Shown: positions 44,687-53,457 of the stretch, one piece after another | Position numbering within the stretch: position 1 is the first letter of the stretch | Layout of the letters: each line of letters begins with the position of its first letter | DNA from: Rubricella sp038526735 | GTDB lineage: Bacteria > Pseudomonadota > Alphaproteobacteria > Rhodobacterales > Rhodobacteraceae | Direction: 5' to 3' | NCBI GenBank assembly: GCA_038526735.1 | Contig: JBCBGM010000002.1 | Coordinates: 58,362-122,361, forward strand | Length of the DNA: 64,000 bases | Position numbers and translations under genes: made by a program | Notes under the pieces: model-generated | What the model was told of the DNA's origin: nothing | Databases searched by the model: none | Seen by the model: the letters and a program-made list of their open reading frames with translations, nothing else

Positions 44687-46249
44687 TTACTCCGCCGCTG
44701 CCACTTCCGGCGCAAACGCATCAGTCATGACGTGGAACACCGCCGTGTTATCGATGAAGTCACCGTCCCAGTCGTACTGATCACCCCAGAGCTTGGCCGC
44801 CTCAATGTCGGTTTGGGTGAACTGGGCAAAGAGCTCAGAGCCTGCGCCTAGCGCCCATAGCGGGACCAACTCGTTGGTGTGGTTGCGGGAGGACCACTGG
44901 TAGCCCGGCATGTTGCCTTCACCCCGGTTCTGGACGGCGAAGTAGCCATTGAACGTGTCCTCAGCAGGGTCAAAGCGTGCGGCGAGCAACGCCTCATCGC
45001 TGCGATCTGCGGCCACCGGGCCACCCACGCCGTTTGTCCAGGTGCCCTCACCCCAGATGCCGCCGCACTCGTGGTCAGAGGTCACGATCAGGAGCGTCTC
45101 ATCCCAGCTGGAATTAGCCTCGACCCACTCGATCACAGCATCAACCGCCTTGTTGAAGTCGATCTGCTCTTCGATGAAGCGGGGCATGTTGTTGCCGTGG
45201 CCCATCCAATCAACCGCACCGCCCTCGATCATCAGGAACATGCCATCTTCGTCTTGGGCGAGCACGTTGAGCGCGCCGAGGCTCATTGTCGCGAGATCAG
45301 GCACGATCGGATTGTAAGCCATGCCAGACGGCGTGCCCGCAGCGCCCAAGCCGTCGCGGCTGGCCTGCAAGGTCGAGCCAGCCCGCGCGATCCCGACCAC
45401 GCGCTCGGGCAGGATATCTCCGGCTGCGAGCGCCTCAAAATCGGCCTTCGCATCGATGAAGGAGAAGCCGTTCAGCCCCTCTTCGCTGGTCAGCGCGGCC
45501 ACCGTCTCTGACCCGCCGAGAAAGCGATAGTCACGCTCCTCATCGGGCTCAACGCGGTTGCTGGAGTTGTCATAGAACGGGTGGCCCGCGCCCATGATCA
45601 CATCCAGATCGCTGGCGACCATCTCGTTAAAGATCTCGACGTAGTTGTTGCGCGAGATGTTCTTCGCAATCGTCGCCGCACCCGTCGCGTGGGATGCCAT
45701 GACAGAGACGACAGAGCCCGCCGCCTTGCCCTGATCCATCGCGATCTCAGCAATCGTGCGGAACTCTTTGGTGCCGCTCCAATCCATGTTGAGACGCCCG
45801 TTCGAGGTCTTCCGCCCCGCCATCAGAGCCGTCCCGGCTGCGGCACTGTCGGTGTAAGAGGTATAGCGCTCACCCACGGGCGGGAAGTCGTTTTGCATCG
45901 TGTTTTCAAAGCGCAGCCAACGGGTGGAGGGGTCATAGCCCTGCGCGACGGCGCCAGCGGCCATCTCCAGATCAGCGCCGCTTGGCAGCAAGTCGCCCGA
46001 CGCATCGACGAGGTTGAGCGCGTGGTGATCCAGCCCAAACACCACCGGCGCCGTGCCGTCGGGGCGCACCACTTGATAGGACTGCTGGTTCGCGAGGCCC
46101 TGATAGTAGTCAGCGGCAAGCCAGCCGTTAAATCCGATGCCGTCGGACACCATCAGGATTACATTCTTTGCGCCAACGCCCTGCGCAAACGCGGGCGCCG
46201 CTAGGACGCCAGTCAGCGCCGTCGCGATAAGAAACTTGGAAACTTTCAT
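44687..46249 (-). CDS. Alkaline phosphatase (PhoA-type), exported
   Basis: A 520-residue periplasmic phosphatase. The signal peptide MKVSKFLIATALTGVLAAPAFA precedes NVILMVSDGIGF (first metal Asp). The nucleophile Ser is in YTDSAAAGTALMAG, with metal ligands in EGGAVDWMGHGNN and TSDHECGG and a late His in SRNHTNE. It releases phosphate from monoesters under starvation. ATG 46249 follows GGGG by eight bases, with ATG 46255 an alternative. A Pho-box-like site lies about 60 bases upstream. Confidence 0.92.
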   Translation of the reverse strand: MKVSKFLIATALTGVLAAPAFAQGVGAKNVILMVSDGIGFNGWLAADYYQGLANQQSYQVVRPDGTAPVVFGLDHHALNLVDASGDLLPSGADLEMAAGAVAQGYDPSTRWLRFENTMQNDFPPVGERYTSYTDSAAAGTALMAGRKTSNGRLNMDWSGTKEFRTIAEIAMDQGKAAGSVVSVMASHATGAATIAKNISRNNYVEIFNEMVASDLDVIMGAGHPFYDNSSNRVEPDEERDYRFLGGSETVAALTSEEGLNGFSFIDAKADFEALAAGDILPERVVGIARAGSTLQASRDGLGAAGTPSGMAYNPIVPDLATMSLGALNVLAQDEDGMFLMIEGGAVDWMGHGNNMPRFIEEQIDFNKAVDAVIEWVEANSSWDETLLIVTSDHECGGIWGEGTWTNGVGGPVAADRSDEALLAARFDPAEDTFNGYFAVQNRGEGNMPGYQWSSRNHTNELVPLWALGAGSELFAQFTQTDIEAAKLWGDQYDWDGDFIDNTAVFHVMTDAFAPEVAAAE

Positions 46250-46309
46250 AGTCATTGCCCCAGTGAGTTGAAAAGCAGGGCAGATGTTACCGAGGCGCTT
46301 AACGGGGCG

Positions 46310-46327
46310 ATGTAAGCTCAATGACGG
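46310..46327 (-). promoter_or_regulatory. Pho-box-like site upstream of alkaline phosphatase
   Basis: On the minus strand CCGTCAT, a 4-base spacer, then CTTACAT resemble the direct-repeat PhoB consensus CTGTCAT-N4-CTGTCAT (6/7 and 5/7 matches). A weaker third unit CCGTTAA follows at the same 11-base period. The position and the phosphatase gene make PhoB control plausible. Confidence 0.45.
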
Positions 46328-46501
46328 TTCGATGAAGTGGGGGCTTGCGCGCTTCACAGGGTGAAAATGGCGCGTCTTAGCGTGATCTGTAGAACCGCTC
46401 CGGATCGCCCGGGTCGAGGCCTGAGACTGAACACTCAACACCGCGCCGATATGTAGAGTAAAAACTGCTTAAAGCGTCGGCGCAATTCTGGGAGGGGGCA
46501 C

Positions 46502-47224
46502 GTGACCAAACGAAAAACTGGGAATTGGCTCAACAACCTGAGCGCGGAAGAGAGATATCGTCGCGCAAGAGAAAAGCTAAGCTCGACAGAGACCCAGCAA
46601 GGCCTCGTCAATGATGCGCTAAAACAAATGCGTTGGCACGAGAACACCAAGTGGCTCATTGAAAGAACCGAGGTTCAAGGCCAGGTCGAACCCTCATACG
46701 CGGCCCACGCGTTTGAAGCACTCCAACGGAGCCTAGTCGAGCATGAAATCATAAACTTGTGTAGCTTCTGGGATAACGCAGCAAAGAATAGTCACAGCAT
46801 TCCAACCATTGTCGCCCTCGCAGAAGGCCCTGAAATCGAACGACTCGTCTTCCAAGATCACAAATCGAAATATCCTGGCGAAAGCGTTGGGCAAATCGAG
46901 GGAGAGAAGGCTGTTCGGGTTTTGGATCAGACGATTAAAGCGGCGAAACGTAAGTCTGAGTCGGATGCGCTAAAGAGCCTCAAGAACTTAAGGCACAAGA
47001 TGGCTCATTCTCTCATCGAGTCAGATGCCGAACAGAAAGGTAAGCTCTTCAAAGAACCAGCCTACTCAATGGTTGGTCCAACTTTTCGACAAACACAGAT
47101 CATCGTTCGGAACCTATATTGCTGCCTGAGCGGGACTTCCTTCAATTTTCAGGATAGCAGAAAGATCGCTTCTAGAAACGCTGCCTATTTTTGGTCCGGT
47201 GTCACAATCAACGTCAAAGGTTGA
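46502..47224 (+). CDS. Uncharacterised helical protein with HEPN-like motif (AbiU2-like)
   Basis: A 240-residue, mostly helical, charged protein with no signal peptide. Residues 160-170 contain LKNLRHKMAHS, in which Arg164-x4-His169 fits the RX4-6H motif of HEPN ribonuclease-like domains; the layout recalls AbiU2-type proteins. GTG 46502 follows a strong GGGAGGGGG. Base composition is lower in G+C than its neighbours. It stands alone between two minus-strand genes with no visible antitoxin. The family link is tentative. Confidence 0.6.
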   Translation: MTKRKTGNWLNNLSAEERYRRAREKLSSTETQQGLVNDALKQMRWHENTKWLIERTEVQGQVEPSYAAHAFEALQRSLVEHEIINLCSFWDNAAKNSHSIPTIVALAEGPEIERLVFQDHKSKYPGESVGQIEGEKAVRVLDQTIKAAKRKSESDALKSLKNLRHKMAHSLIESDAEQKGKLFKEPAYSMVGPTFRQTQIIVRNLYCCLSGTSFNFQDSRKIASRNAAYFWSGVTINVKG

Positions 47225-47252
47225 ACATCAAGCGCCCAGAATGGGACTGACC

Positions 47253-48044
47253 CTACAGGTTCTCCGGCTGCGGCATTGCGGTCACGTGGAAGCCGCCGTC
47301 AACGTAGAGCACATCCCCGGTCGTGCTCGCACCATAGTCAGACACAAGGTAAAGCGCCGCGCCGCCCACATGGTCGAGGTCGGCGTTCTGGCGCATCGGG
47401 CTGTTGGCCTCGGTGTTGCGGTACACTTTGCGCGCGCCGCCAATCGCCGCCCCTGCCAGCGTGCGCATCGGGCCAGGGGAAATCGCATTCACCCGTATGC
47501 CATCCGGGCCGAGGTCGTTGGCGAGGTAGCGGACCGAGGCCTCAAGCGCCGCCTTCGCCACGCCCATCACGTTATAGGACGGCGTCACCCGCTGAGAGCC
47601 GAGGAACGTGAGCGTCAGGATCGTACCACCGTTGTCTTTCATCAACGGATGCGCCCGGCGGGCGAGATCGACGAGGGAATAGGCGGAGATATCCAGCGCC
47701 TTCTGAAAGCCGTCGCGGGACGTGTCCATAAACCGTCCCGAGAGGTCCTGCTTGTCGGCAGAGGCGATGCCATGGAGCACGAAGTCGAGCTGGCCCCATT
47801 CCTCAGTGATCTTGGCGAACAGAGCATCCAGCGTTTCGGGCTGAGTGACGTCGCAGTTCATGATGATCTTTGAACCGGTGCTCTCTGCCAACGGCCGCAC
47901 GCGCTTTTCAAACCCTTCACCGAGGTAGGTAAACGCCATCTCAGCCCCATGCTCGGCAAGCACCTTGGCGATGCCCCAAGCGATGGATTTGTCGTTGGCG
48001 ACCCCGATGATCAGGCCGCGCTTACCTTCGAGGAGTTTAGTCAC
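47253..48044 (-). CDS. fabI: Enoyl-ACP reductase (NADH)
   Basis: A 263-residue FabI that completes each fatty acid elongation cycle. It has GLIIGVANDKSIAWGIAKVL, YLGEGFEKRVRPLAE and the catalytic Tyr/Lys as YNVMGVAKAALEA with the YxxxxxxK spacing typical of FabI. It overlaps fabB by 8 bases and ends the fabA-fabB-fabI operon. Confidence 0.95.
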   Translation of the reverse strand: MTKLLEGKRGLIIGVANDKSIAWGIAKVLAEHGAEMAFTYLGEGFEKRVRPLAESTGSKIIMNCDVTQPETLDALFAKITEEWGQLDFVLHGIASADKQDLSGRFMDTSRDGFQKALDISAYSLVDLARRAHPLMKDNGGTILTLTFLGSQRVTPSYNVMGVAKAALEASVRYLANDLGPDGIRVNAISPGPMRTLAGAAIGGARKVYRNTEANSPMRQNADLDHVGGAALYLVSDYGASTTGDVLYVDGGFHVTAMPQPENL

Positions 48045-49266
48045 GGAAGCGGCTCAACAGCATCGAGCCGTTGGTCCCGCCAAAACCGAAGGAGTTGGTC
48101 ATCACTGTGTCGAGCCCCGCGTTGTCCACTCTGCTGGTGGCAATTTCGGCGGGGTTGATCGCCGGATCAAGGGTTTCGACATTGATCGAAGGTGCGATAA
48201 AATCGTCCGTGAGCATCAAAAGACAGTAAATCGCCTCCTGCGCGCCGGTCGCGCCCTGGCTGTGCCCTGTCATCGACTTGGTGGAGGAGATCGGCGGGGT
48301 AGACCCTTCGCCAAATACGCGGCGCACGGCCTCCACCTCACCCACATCGCCCACCGGCGTCGAGGTGCCATGGGCGTTGATGTAGGAGACCTTGCGACCT
48401 TCGGCCAAAGTGTTCAGCGCGAGCCGCATCGCGCGCTCGCCACCTTCGCCCGACGGGGCCACCATATCGTGCCCGTCAGAGGTCGCGCCAAAGCCCGTGA
48501 CCTCGGCATAGATCGTAGCACCGCGCGCCTGCGCGCGCTCAAGGCTTTCCAGCACCACCATGCCGCCGCCGCCGCCAATGACGAACCCATCGCGGTTGGC
48601 ATCAAACGCGCGGGAGGCTTTCTCGGGCGTGTCGTTATACTTCGACGACATCGCGCCCATCGCGTCAAAGAGGCAGGAGAGCGTCCAGTCGAGCTCTTCG
48701 CCGCCTCCTGCGAACATGATGTCCTGATTGCCCAGCGCAACCTGCCCTGCGGCCATGCCGATGCAATGCAACGAGGTTGAGCAGGCAGAGGTGATCGAAA
48801 AGTTCATCCCCTTGATCTTCATCGCGGTGGCAAGGTTCGCCGATACAGTAGACGACATGCACTTTGGCACGGCGAACGGCCCAATCCGCTTGGGCGAGCC
48901 TTTCTCCAGCACGGTCTGATGCGCCACCAACATCGCCGAGGTGCTCGGCCCGCCAGACCCTGCGATCAGACCGGTCGTGGGGTTGGAGACTTCATCCTCT
49001 GTCAGCCCCGCATCCGCAATCGCCTGCTGCATCGCGATGTAGGCATAGGCAGAGCCCGGCCCCATGAAGCGCAACTGCCGTTTATCCACATGCTCGGTGA
49101 TGTCGATGTTGGGGCGGCCCTCGACCTGGCTACGAAATCCGCGCTCGGCATACTCAGGTGAAAAGACGATGCCAGATTTCCCATCCTTCAGGCTCTCCGT
49201 CACCGAAGCCGCATCGTTGCCAATCGCTGAAACGATCCCCAATCCTGTCACGACGACACGCCGCAT
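48037..49266 (-). CDS. fabB: Beta-ketoacyl-ACP synthase I
   Basis: A 409-residue KAS I enzyme elongating unsaturated acyl-ACPs. The active-site Cys is in SITSACSTSLHCIG, with His in NAHGTSTPVGD and in KSMTGHSQGATGA, and GFGGTNGSMLL at the end. ATG 49266 lies seven bases after GGGGAGA; an ATG at 49272 is too close to that site. It lies 37 bases after fabA. Confidence 0.94.
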   Translation of the reverse strand: MRRVVVTGLGIVSAIGNDAASVTESLKDGKSGIVFSPEYAERGFRSQVEGRPNIDITEHVDKRQLRFMGPGSAYAYIAMQQAIADAGLTEDEVSNPTTGLIAGSGGPSTSAMLVAHQTVLEKGSPKRIGPFAVPKCMSSTVSANLATAMKIKGMNFSITSACSTSLHCIGMAAGQVALGNQDIMFAGGGEELDWTLSCLFDAMGAMSSKYNDTPEKASRAFDANRDGFVIGGGGGMVVLESLERAQARGATIYAEVTGFGATSDGHDMVAPSGEGGERAMRLALNTLAEGRKVSYINAHGTSTPVGDVGEVEAVRRVFGEGSTPPISSTKSMTGHSQGATGAQEAIYCLLMLTDDFIAPSINVETLDPAINPAEIATSRVDNAGLDTVMTNSFGFGGTNGSMLLSRFRD

Positions 49267-49303
49267 GAGCATTCTCCCCTATCTGCCGCGCGCGGCCTGC
49301 GGA

Positions 49304-49813
49304 TCAGTCCTCTTTAAAGAGGCCAACCTTCATATCTGTGGTGGTGTAGATGATCTCGCCATCGGCTTCCATCTTGCCATTGGCCATCCCCAGCTTGAGC
49401 TTGCGGTCGATCACGCGCGTAAAATCAACGTGGTAGCGAATGAGCTTGGTCTTGGGCGTGACCATGCCTGTGAACTTCACCTCGCCCACACCCAGCGCGC
49501 GCCCCTTACCCTGCATCCCGCGCCACCCAAGGTGGAACCCGGTGAGCTGCCACAGCGCATCGAGGCCCAAGCACCCCGGCATAACCGGATCACCCAGGAA
49601 GTGGCACTGAAAGAACCAAAGGTCCGGGTTCACATCGAACTCAGAGATCAGATGACCCTTGCCATGCTCACCGCCATCGATCGTGATCTCGGTGATCCGG
49701 TCCATCATCAGCATCGGCGGCGCAGGAAGCTGCGGATTGCCCGGGCCAAACATCTCTCCCCGGGCGCAAGACATCAGCCCCTCGTAGTCAATGCTGGATG
49801 GACGCTCGGTCAT
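49304..49813 (-). CDS. fabA: 3-hydroxydecanoyl-ACP dehydratase/isomerase
   Basis: A 169-residue bifunctional dehydratase/isomerase that introduces the cis double bond in anaerobic-type unsaturated fatty acid synthesis. The catalytic His lies in FFQCHFLGDPVMPGCLGLDALWQL, followed by the Asp of the same stretch. It is the first gene of fabA-fabB-fabI and is divergent from irr across 165 bases. That gap contains no further gene. Confidence 0.96.
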   Translation of the reverse strand: MTERPSSIDYEGLMSCARGEMFGPGNPQLPAPPMLMMDRITEITIDGGEHGKGHLISEFDVNPDLWFFQCHFLGDPVMPGCLGLDALWQLTGFHLGWRGMQGKGRALGVGEVKFTGMVTPKTKLIRYHVDFTRVIDRKLKLGMANGKMEADGEIIYTTTDMKVGLFKED

Positions 49814-49978
49814 AATTGTCTGCTCGCTTTGGTTTTTCTCTAAAATCAGACTTCCCTACCACCCGTGCCAGAAAGAGCGCAATCCCTGCGTCTGAGCGTC
49901 TCAAACTGAGTAAAGGACTCGTAATTGCACGATGCGCCCTCATATTGTAATGAGCTGTGACACCAAAAGTGATACCGC

Positions 49979-50416
49979 ATGACCAACACGACCCCATCTA
50001 GCCGACAGGCGCGTGTGAAAACCTGGCTCTCGAAGTCTGAGCTGCGCCCAACACGGCAACGCCTCGCCCTCGCTGATATCCTCGTGGGCGACGGCGAAAA
50101 TCGTCACGTAACGGCCGAGTGGCTGCACCGTGCGGCCAGCGATGCTGCGCTGTCAGTCTCTCTCGCGACTGTTTACAACACGCTGCGCAGCTTCTCTGAG
50201 GCGGGGCTGATCACCGAGATTACGGTGGATGGCGGCAAGTCATACTTTGACACACGCCCAGACGATCACACCCACTTCTACCTTGAGGATGAGGGCCGCG
50301 TGATGGACGTGCCTGAGGGTTCCGTCTCATTCGATGCGCTCCCAGAGCCGCCTGAGGGGATGGAGATTGCACAGGTTGATGTCGTGATCCGCCTGCGCCG
50401 GATCGCCCACAGCTAA
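49979..50416 (+). CDS. irr: Iron response regulator Irr (Fur family)
   Basis: A 145-residue Fur-family winged helix protein (LRPTRQRLALADILVGDGENRHVTAEWLH; SLATVYNTLRSFSEAGLI). The metal/heme region is DDHTHFYLED, with the His cluster of Irr rather than the C-terminal Cys pairs of Fur. Irr controls heme and iron genes according to heme status in alphaproteobacteria. It ends two bases before the convergent stress-protein gene. Confidence 0.88.
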   Translation: MTNTTPSSRQARVKTWLSKSELRPTRQRLALADILVGDGENRHVTAEWLHRAASDAALSVSLATVYNTLRSFSEAGLITEITVDGGKSYFDTRPDDHTHFYLEDEGRVMDVPEGSVSFDALPEPPEGMEIAQVDVVIRLRRIAHS

Positions 50417-50418
50417 AC

Positions 50419-50880
50419 TCAACACACAGCGCGCATGCGCTCCAACGACATGCTCCCGGGGACCACGGTCACCGGGATTGGCATTTTACCAGCCATCTTG
50501 CCAGCCAGTTGAGAGACGAGCGGCCCCGGCCCGTCGCCCCCCTGCGCAGACGCGGCGAGAACCAAGATCCCAATCTCCGGATCCTCATCCACCTCTTTCA
50601 AAACCTGCTTGGCCGTCTCCCCTTCACGGATGCTGAGCTCTGGCGTAACGCCCTCATTTTCTTCCATCTTTTCGCGGAAAAAGGCGTACTGCTCTTCGAT
50701 TTTTTCGCGCGCCTCTTGGCGCATCAGGTCGCCCACACCAATCCAGTGCTGAAACTCTTCTGGGTGGATCACAGCGAGGATTTTCACCCCGCCCGCCGTC
50801 TTTTGGGCGCGCATCGCGGCAAACCGCATCGCGTTGATGCACTCGGGGCTGTCATCCATGACCACAAGAAATTTGCGCAT
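50419..50880 (-). CDS. Universal stress protein (UspA family)
   Basis: A 153-residue UspA-fold protein: RKFLVVMDDSPECINAMRFAAMRA opens, and GPLVSQLAGKMAGKMPIPVTVVPGS gives the nucleotide-loop-like end, though the exact ATP motif G2xG9GS/T is only partly kept. ATG 50880 follows GGAGGAG; the frame extends to 50904 without a better start. The role in stress survival is inferred from the family. Confidence 0.88.
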   Translation of the reverse strand: MRKFLVVMDDSPECINAMRFAAMRAQKTAGGVKILAVIHPEEFQHWIGVGDLMRQEAREKIEEQYAFFREKMEENEGVTPELSIREGETAKQVLKEVDEDPEIGILVLAASAQGGDGPGPLVSQLAGKMAGKMPIPVTVVPGSMSLERMRAVC

Positions 50881-50921
50881 CTTTGGCTCCTCCCGAAAGC
50901 TCAAAGGGTAGCATTGCGCAA

Positions 50922-51896
50922 TCAGCCCCGCGAACGCAACAGACGCCTGACAGCCGAAAGCGCAGAGCCTTGTGCCGCGCCAGTGATCAAACTCACGAGC
51001 GCAAGCACCGCTCCGCCCACACCCGCAACGACCGAAATCGCGTCGTCTGAGAGGCGCAGCCCAAGCCGCGCAATGCGGGATTTTCCCAGCGCCTCGAACG
51101 CCAAAACCGTCCGCGGGCCCAGCGCGCGGGAGGTGCGCGCGACCAGGGCGGCGTCATCAACGCTGCCCACATGGCGCAGCAGACGGACGGTCTCCGCAAG
51201 CCCGACCTCCGCGCGCAAATCACCCAAAGACGCGGCGAGCGGGCGAAAGACACTGGGGTCAGCCGTGCGCAGCACCCGTGTCAGCTCCGGCGTAACGCGC
51301 CCCGCCGCTTTGGCCGTCCGCAGCACGCTGGTGCCAGCTTTAACCGGGGCACTGGCTCCGCCCGTGAAGGGAATCAGCAACGTGGCAGACAGCCCCGCTG
51401 CCCCGATTGCGACATCCAACTCATCCACATCCTGCCCGGTGCTGACCGCGACGCCGCCGCGCGCGAGTGCGGCGACATCGCCGACGGGCGTGATGTCGAG
51501 TGGGAGACGACACATCAGCAAGTTGGTTACAGAGCAGGTCGCAGCATCCCACAAACACGCAGCGCACCGCCCCGTGCGGGCGACAAGCGAGAAGTCCTGA
51601 GCGCGGGCCTCGGCAAGCTGCGTCCGCAACTCCTCAGAGACCGCGCGCTCCACAACCAACATCTCAATCTTCGCCCAATCGCGCGGGCTTTCGGTGAGCA
51701 ACTGGCGCACGCGTGTGTCTGTCCACGCGGGGGTCGCAACCCGCGACAGCTCAACCTCTAACCGATCAGCGAACTTCCCAAGGCCACGCTCAACCCACCA
51801 GCGCGTGTCCGCGTCAAGCAGCGGTCGCGCCGCCAAGCCAACGGCCAGCAGCAGCACCACCAATGACGCGAATCGCCGAACCCGTCGCACAACCAC
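50922..51896 (-). CDS. Uncharacterised membrane-associated protein
   Basis: A 324-residue protein not recognised as any family. An N-terminal basic stretch and hydrophobic helix (VRRFASLVVLLLAVGLAARPLL) is followed by an Arg/Leu-rich helical region, a Cys-containing segment (RCAACLWDAATCSVTN), a Gly/Ala-rich hydrophobic stretch near 165-195 and a final hydrophobic segment (VVAGVGGAVLALVSLITGAA). The start is GTG at 51896 after GGAGGT. It lies between trpS and the stress-protein gene on the same strand. Confidence 0.65.
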   Translation of the reverse strand: MVVRRVRRFASLVVLLLAVGLAARPLLDADTRWWVERGLGKFADRLEVELSRVATPAWTDTRVRQLLTESPRDWAKIEMLVVERAVSEELRTQLAEARAQDFSLVARTGRCAACLWDAATCSVTNLLMCRLPLDITPVGDVAALARGGVAVSTGQDVDELDVAIGAAGLSATLLIPFTGGASAPVKAGTSVLRTAKAAGRVTPELTRVLRTADPSVFRPLAASLGDLRAEVGLAETVRLLRHVGSVDDAALVARTSRALGPRTVLAFEALGKSRIARLGLRLSDDAISVVAGVGGAVLALVSLITGAAQGSALSAVRRLLRSRG

Positions 51897-51925
51897 CTCC
51901 AGCCTTTGCGCTAAAGGCTACCTGA

Positions 51926-52957
51926 TCAGCGGCTCGCGACCATCCCCATTGCGGCCTTTGCCTCGGTGATCACCGGCTCGGCGAGTTCTGCGGCGCGGTT
52001 GGCACCGTCGCAGAGAATGCGGTCAATTTCCGCTTGATCCGCCATCAACTCCGCCATGCGCGCAGACACGGGTGCAAGCTCTTCAACCGCAAGATCAGCC
52101 AGCGCTGGCTTGAACGTGCCAAACTGCGCGCCACCAAACTCCGCAAGCACCTCGGCGGAGGACTGACCCGAAAGTGCTGCGTAAATATTCACCAGGTTGC
52201 GGGCTTCAGCGCGCCCCTCCAACCCCTCGACCGTTTCGGGAAGCGGCTCCGGGTCGGTCTTGGCCTTGCGGATTTTCTTGGCAATCGTGTCCGCATCATC
52301 GGTGAGGTTGATGCGCGAGGCATCCGACGGGTCGGATTTCGACATCTTCTTGGAGCCATCGCGCAGGCTCATCACCCGCGTCGCCGCCCCCTGAATGATA
52401 GGCTCGGGCTGCGGAAACACCTCCGCGCCGTAGTCATGGTTGAACTTCGCGGCGATGTCGCGGGTCAGCTCTACATGCTGCTTTTGATCCTCCCCGACAG
52501 GCACATGCGTGGCCTTATAAACCAGAATGTCTGCCGCCATGAGCGAGGGGTAGGCGTATAGCCCAAGCGAGGCTTTCTTTGCGTTCTTGCCCGCCTTGTC
52601 CTTGAACTGGGTCATCCGGTTCATCCAACCAAGGCGCGCAACGCAGTTGAAGAGCCAGCCAAGCTCCGCATGCGCCGAGACCTGGCTTTGATTGAACAGG
52701 ATAGAGCGCTGCGGATCGAGGCCGCAGGCGATATAAGCGGCAGCGAGCTCACGGGTATTGTGGGCAAGCTCTTTGGGGTCTTGCCAGACCGTGACCGCAT
52801 GCAGGTCAACCATGCAATAGATGGTCTCGATGCCGTCATTCTGCATCTCAACGAAACGTTTGATGGCCCCAAGGTAGTTGCCAAGCGTCAGGCTGCCTGA
52901 GGGCTGGATGCCTGAGAACACGCGGGGCGTGAAAGCGGTGGGTGCTGCGTCGGTCAT
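51926..52957 (-). CDS. trpS: Tryptophan--tRNA ligase
   Basis: A 343-residue class I synthetase. The HIGH-type motif is SGIQPSGSLTLGNYLGAI and the KMSKS loop GSKKMSKSDPSDASR. Trp-pocket patterns (CMVDLHAVT, VPVGEDQKQHVELTRDIA) are present. Length is normal. The 197 bases upstream, shared with the DUF1127 gene, hold no other gene. Confidence 0.96.
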   Translation of the reverse strand: MTDAAPTAFTPRVFSGIQPSGSLTLGNYLGAIKRFVEMQNDGIETIYCMVDLHAVTVWQDPKELAHNTRELAAAYIACGLDPQRSILFNQSQVSAHAELGWLFNCVARLGWMNRMTQFKDKAGKNAKKASLGLYAYPSLMAADILVYKATHVPVGEDQKQHVELTRDIAAKFNHDYGAEVFPQPEPIIQGAATRVMSLRDGSKKMSKSDPSDASRINLTDDADTIAKKIRKAKTDPEPLPETVEGLEGRAEARNLVNIYAALSGQSSAEVLAEFGGAQFGTFKPALADLAVEELAPVSARMAELMADQAEIDRILCDGANRAAELAEPVITEAKAAMGMVASR

Positions 52958-53154
52958 AGCGGGCTCCGGATTGCCGCGCGGTTATCGCGCCATGATGCAG
53001 ATCATTCAAGCGGCCTAAGAGCCTTGCGCTTTTTGCAATGCCGCACTGCACAAAACGGGGCTTCTCTCCAGTGCAGACAGGCGTATGCGGGCGGTGTCGG
53101 CACGCAGTGTACGAACCGCGCCGGCTTAACAACAGATCAAGAAGGACCACCATC

Positions 53155-53373
53155 ATGGCAATGATGACCACCAACGTTGCGAGCTTTGCAGGCCTGAACG
53201 CCGCAGTTGCAAACTGGTTCGCAGATGCGCGCAAAGGCTCCGCTCAACGCGCCGCTTACCGCCAGACCGTTGCTGAACTCAGCCGCCTGTCTGAGCAAGA
53301 ACTCGAAGACCTCGGCCTTAACTACGCAGACATCCGGGACGCAGCTTATCACGCTGTGTACGAGACGAAATAA
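53155..53373 (+). CDS. DUF1127 small protein
   Basis: A 72-residue protein ending in the DUF1127 helix pair (YRQTVAELSRLSEQELEDLGLNYADIRDAAY). ATG 53155 follows AAGGA, and the frame upstream to 53038 is unconserved. In Rhodobacter a DUF1127 protein (CcaF1) is linked to RNA handling and stress, with small RNAs encoded behind it. No CTCCTCCC-type small RNA motif was found downstream here. Confidence 0.85.
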   Translation: MAMMTTNVASFAGLNAAVANWFADARKGSAQRAAYRQTVAELSRLSEQELEDLGLNYADIRDAAYHAVYETK

Positions 53374-53420
53374 TGCCGGAGTTGGGCGGTAACGCCACTC
53401 TCGCAGGACCGATGCGAACG

Positions 53421-53457
53421 GCCCGGAAGATCACCTGATCGCCGGGTCGTTTCACTT
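53421..53457 (+). terminator. Probable terminator after the DUF1127 gene
   Basis: The outer stem CCCGG/CCGGG and inner stem GATC/GATC form a hairpin, followed by TCGTTTCACTTTT. It lies about 50 bases after the stop and overlaps the end of the convergent glycosyltransferase gene. Confidence 0.5.

Noticed and set aside
49814..49978. Irr/ICE or iron-box site between fabA and irr
   Set aside because: TTTTCTCTAAAA at about 49,832 is AT-rich, but it does not match the dyad of known Irr boxes well enough.
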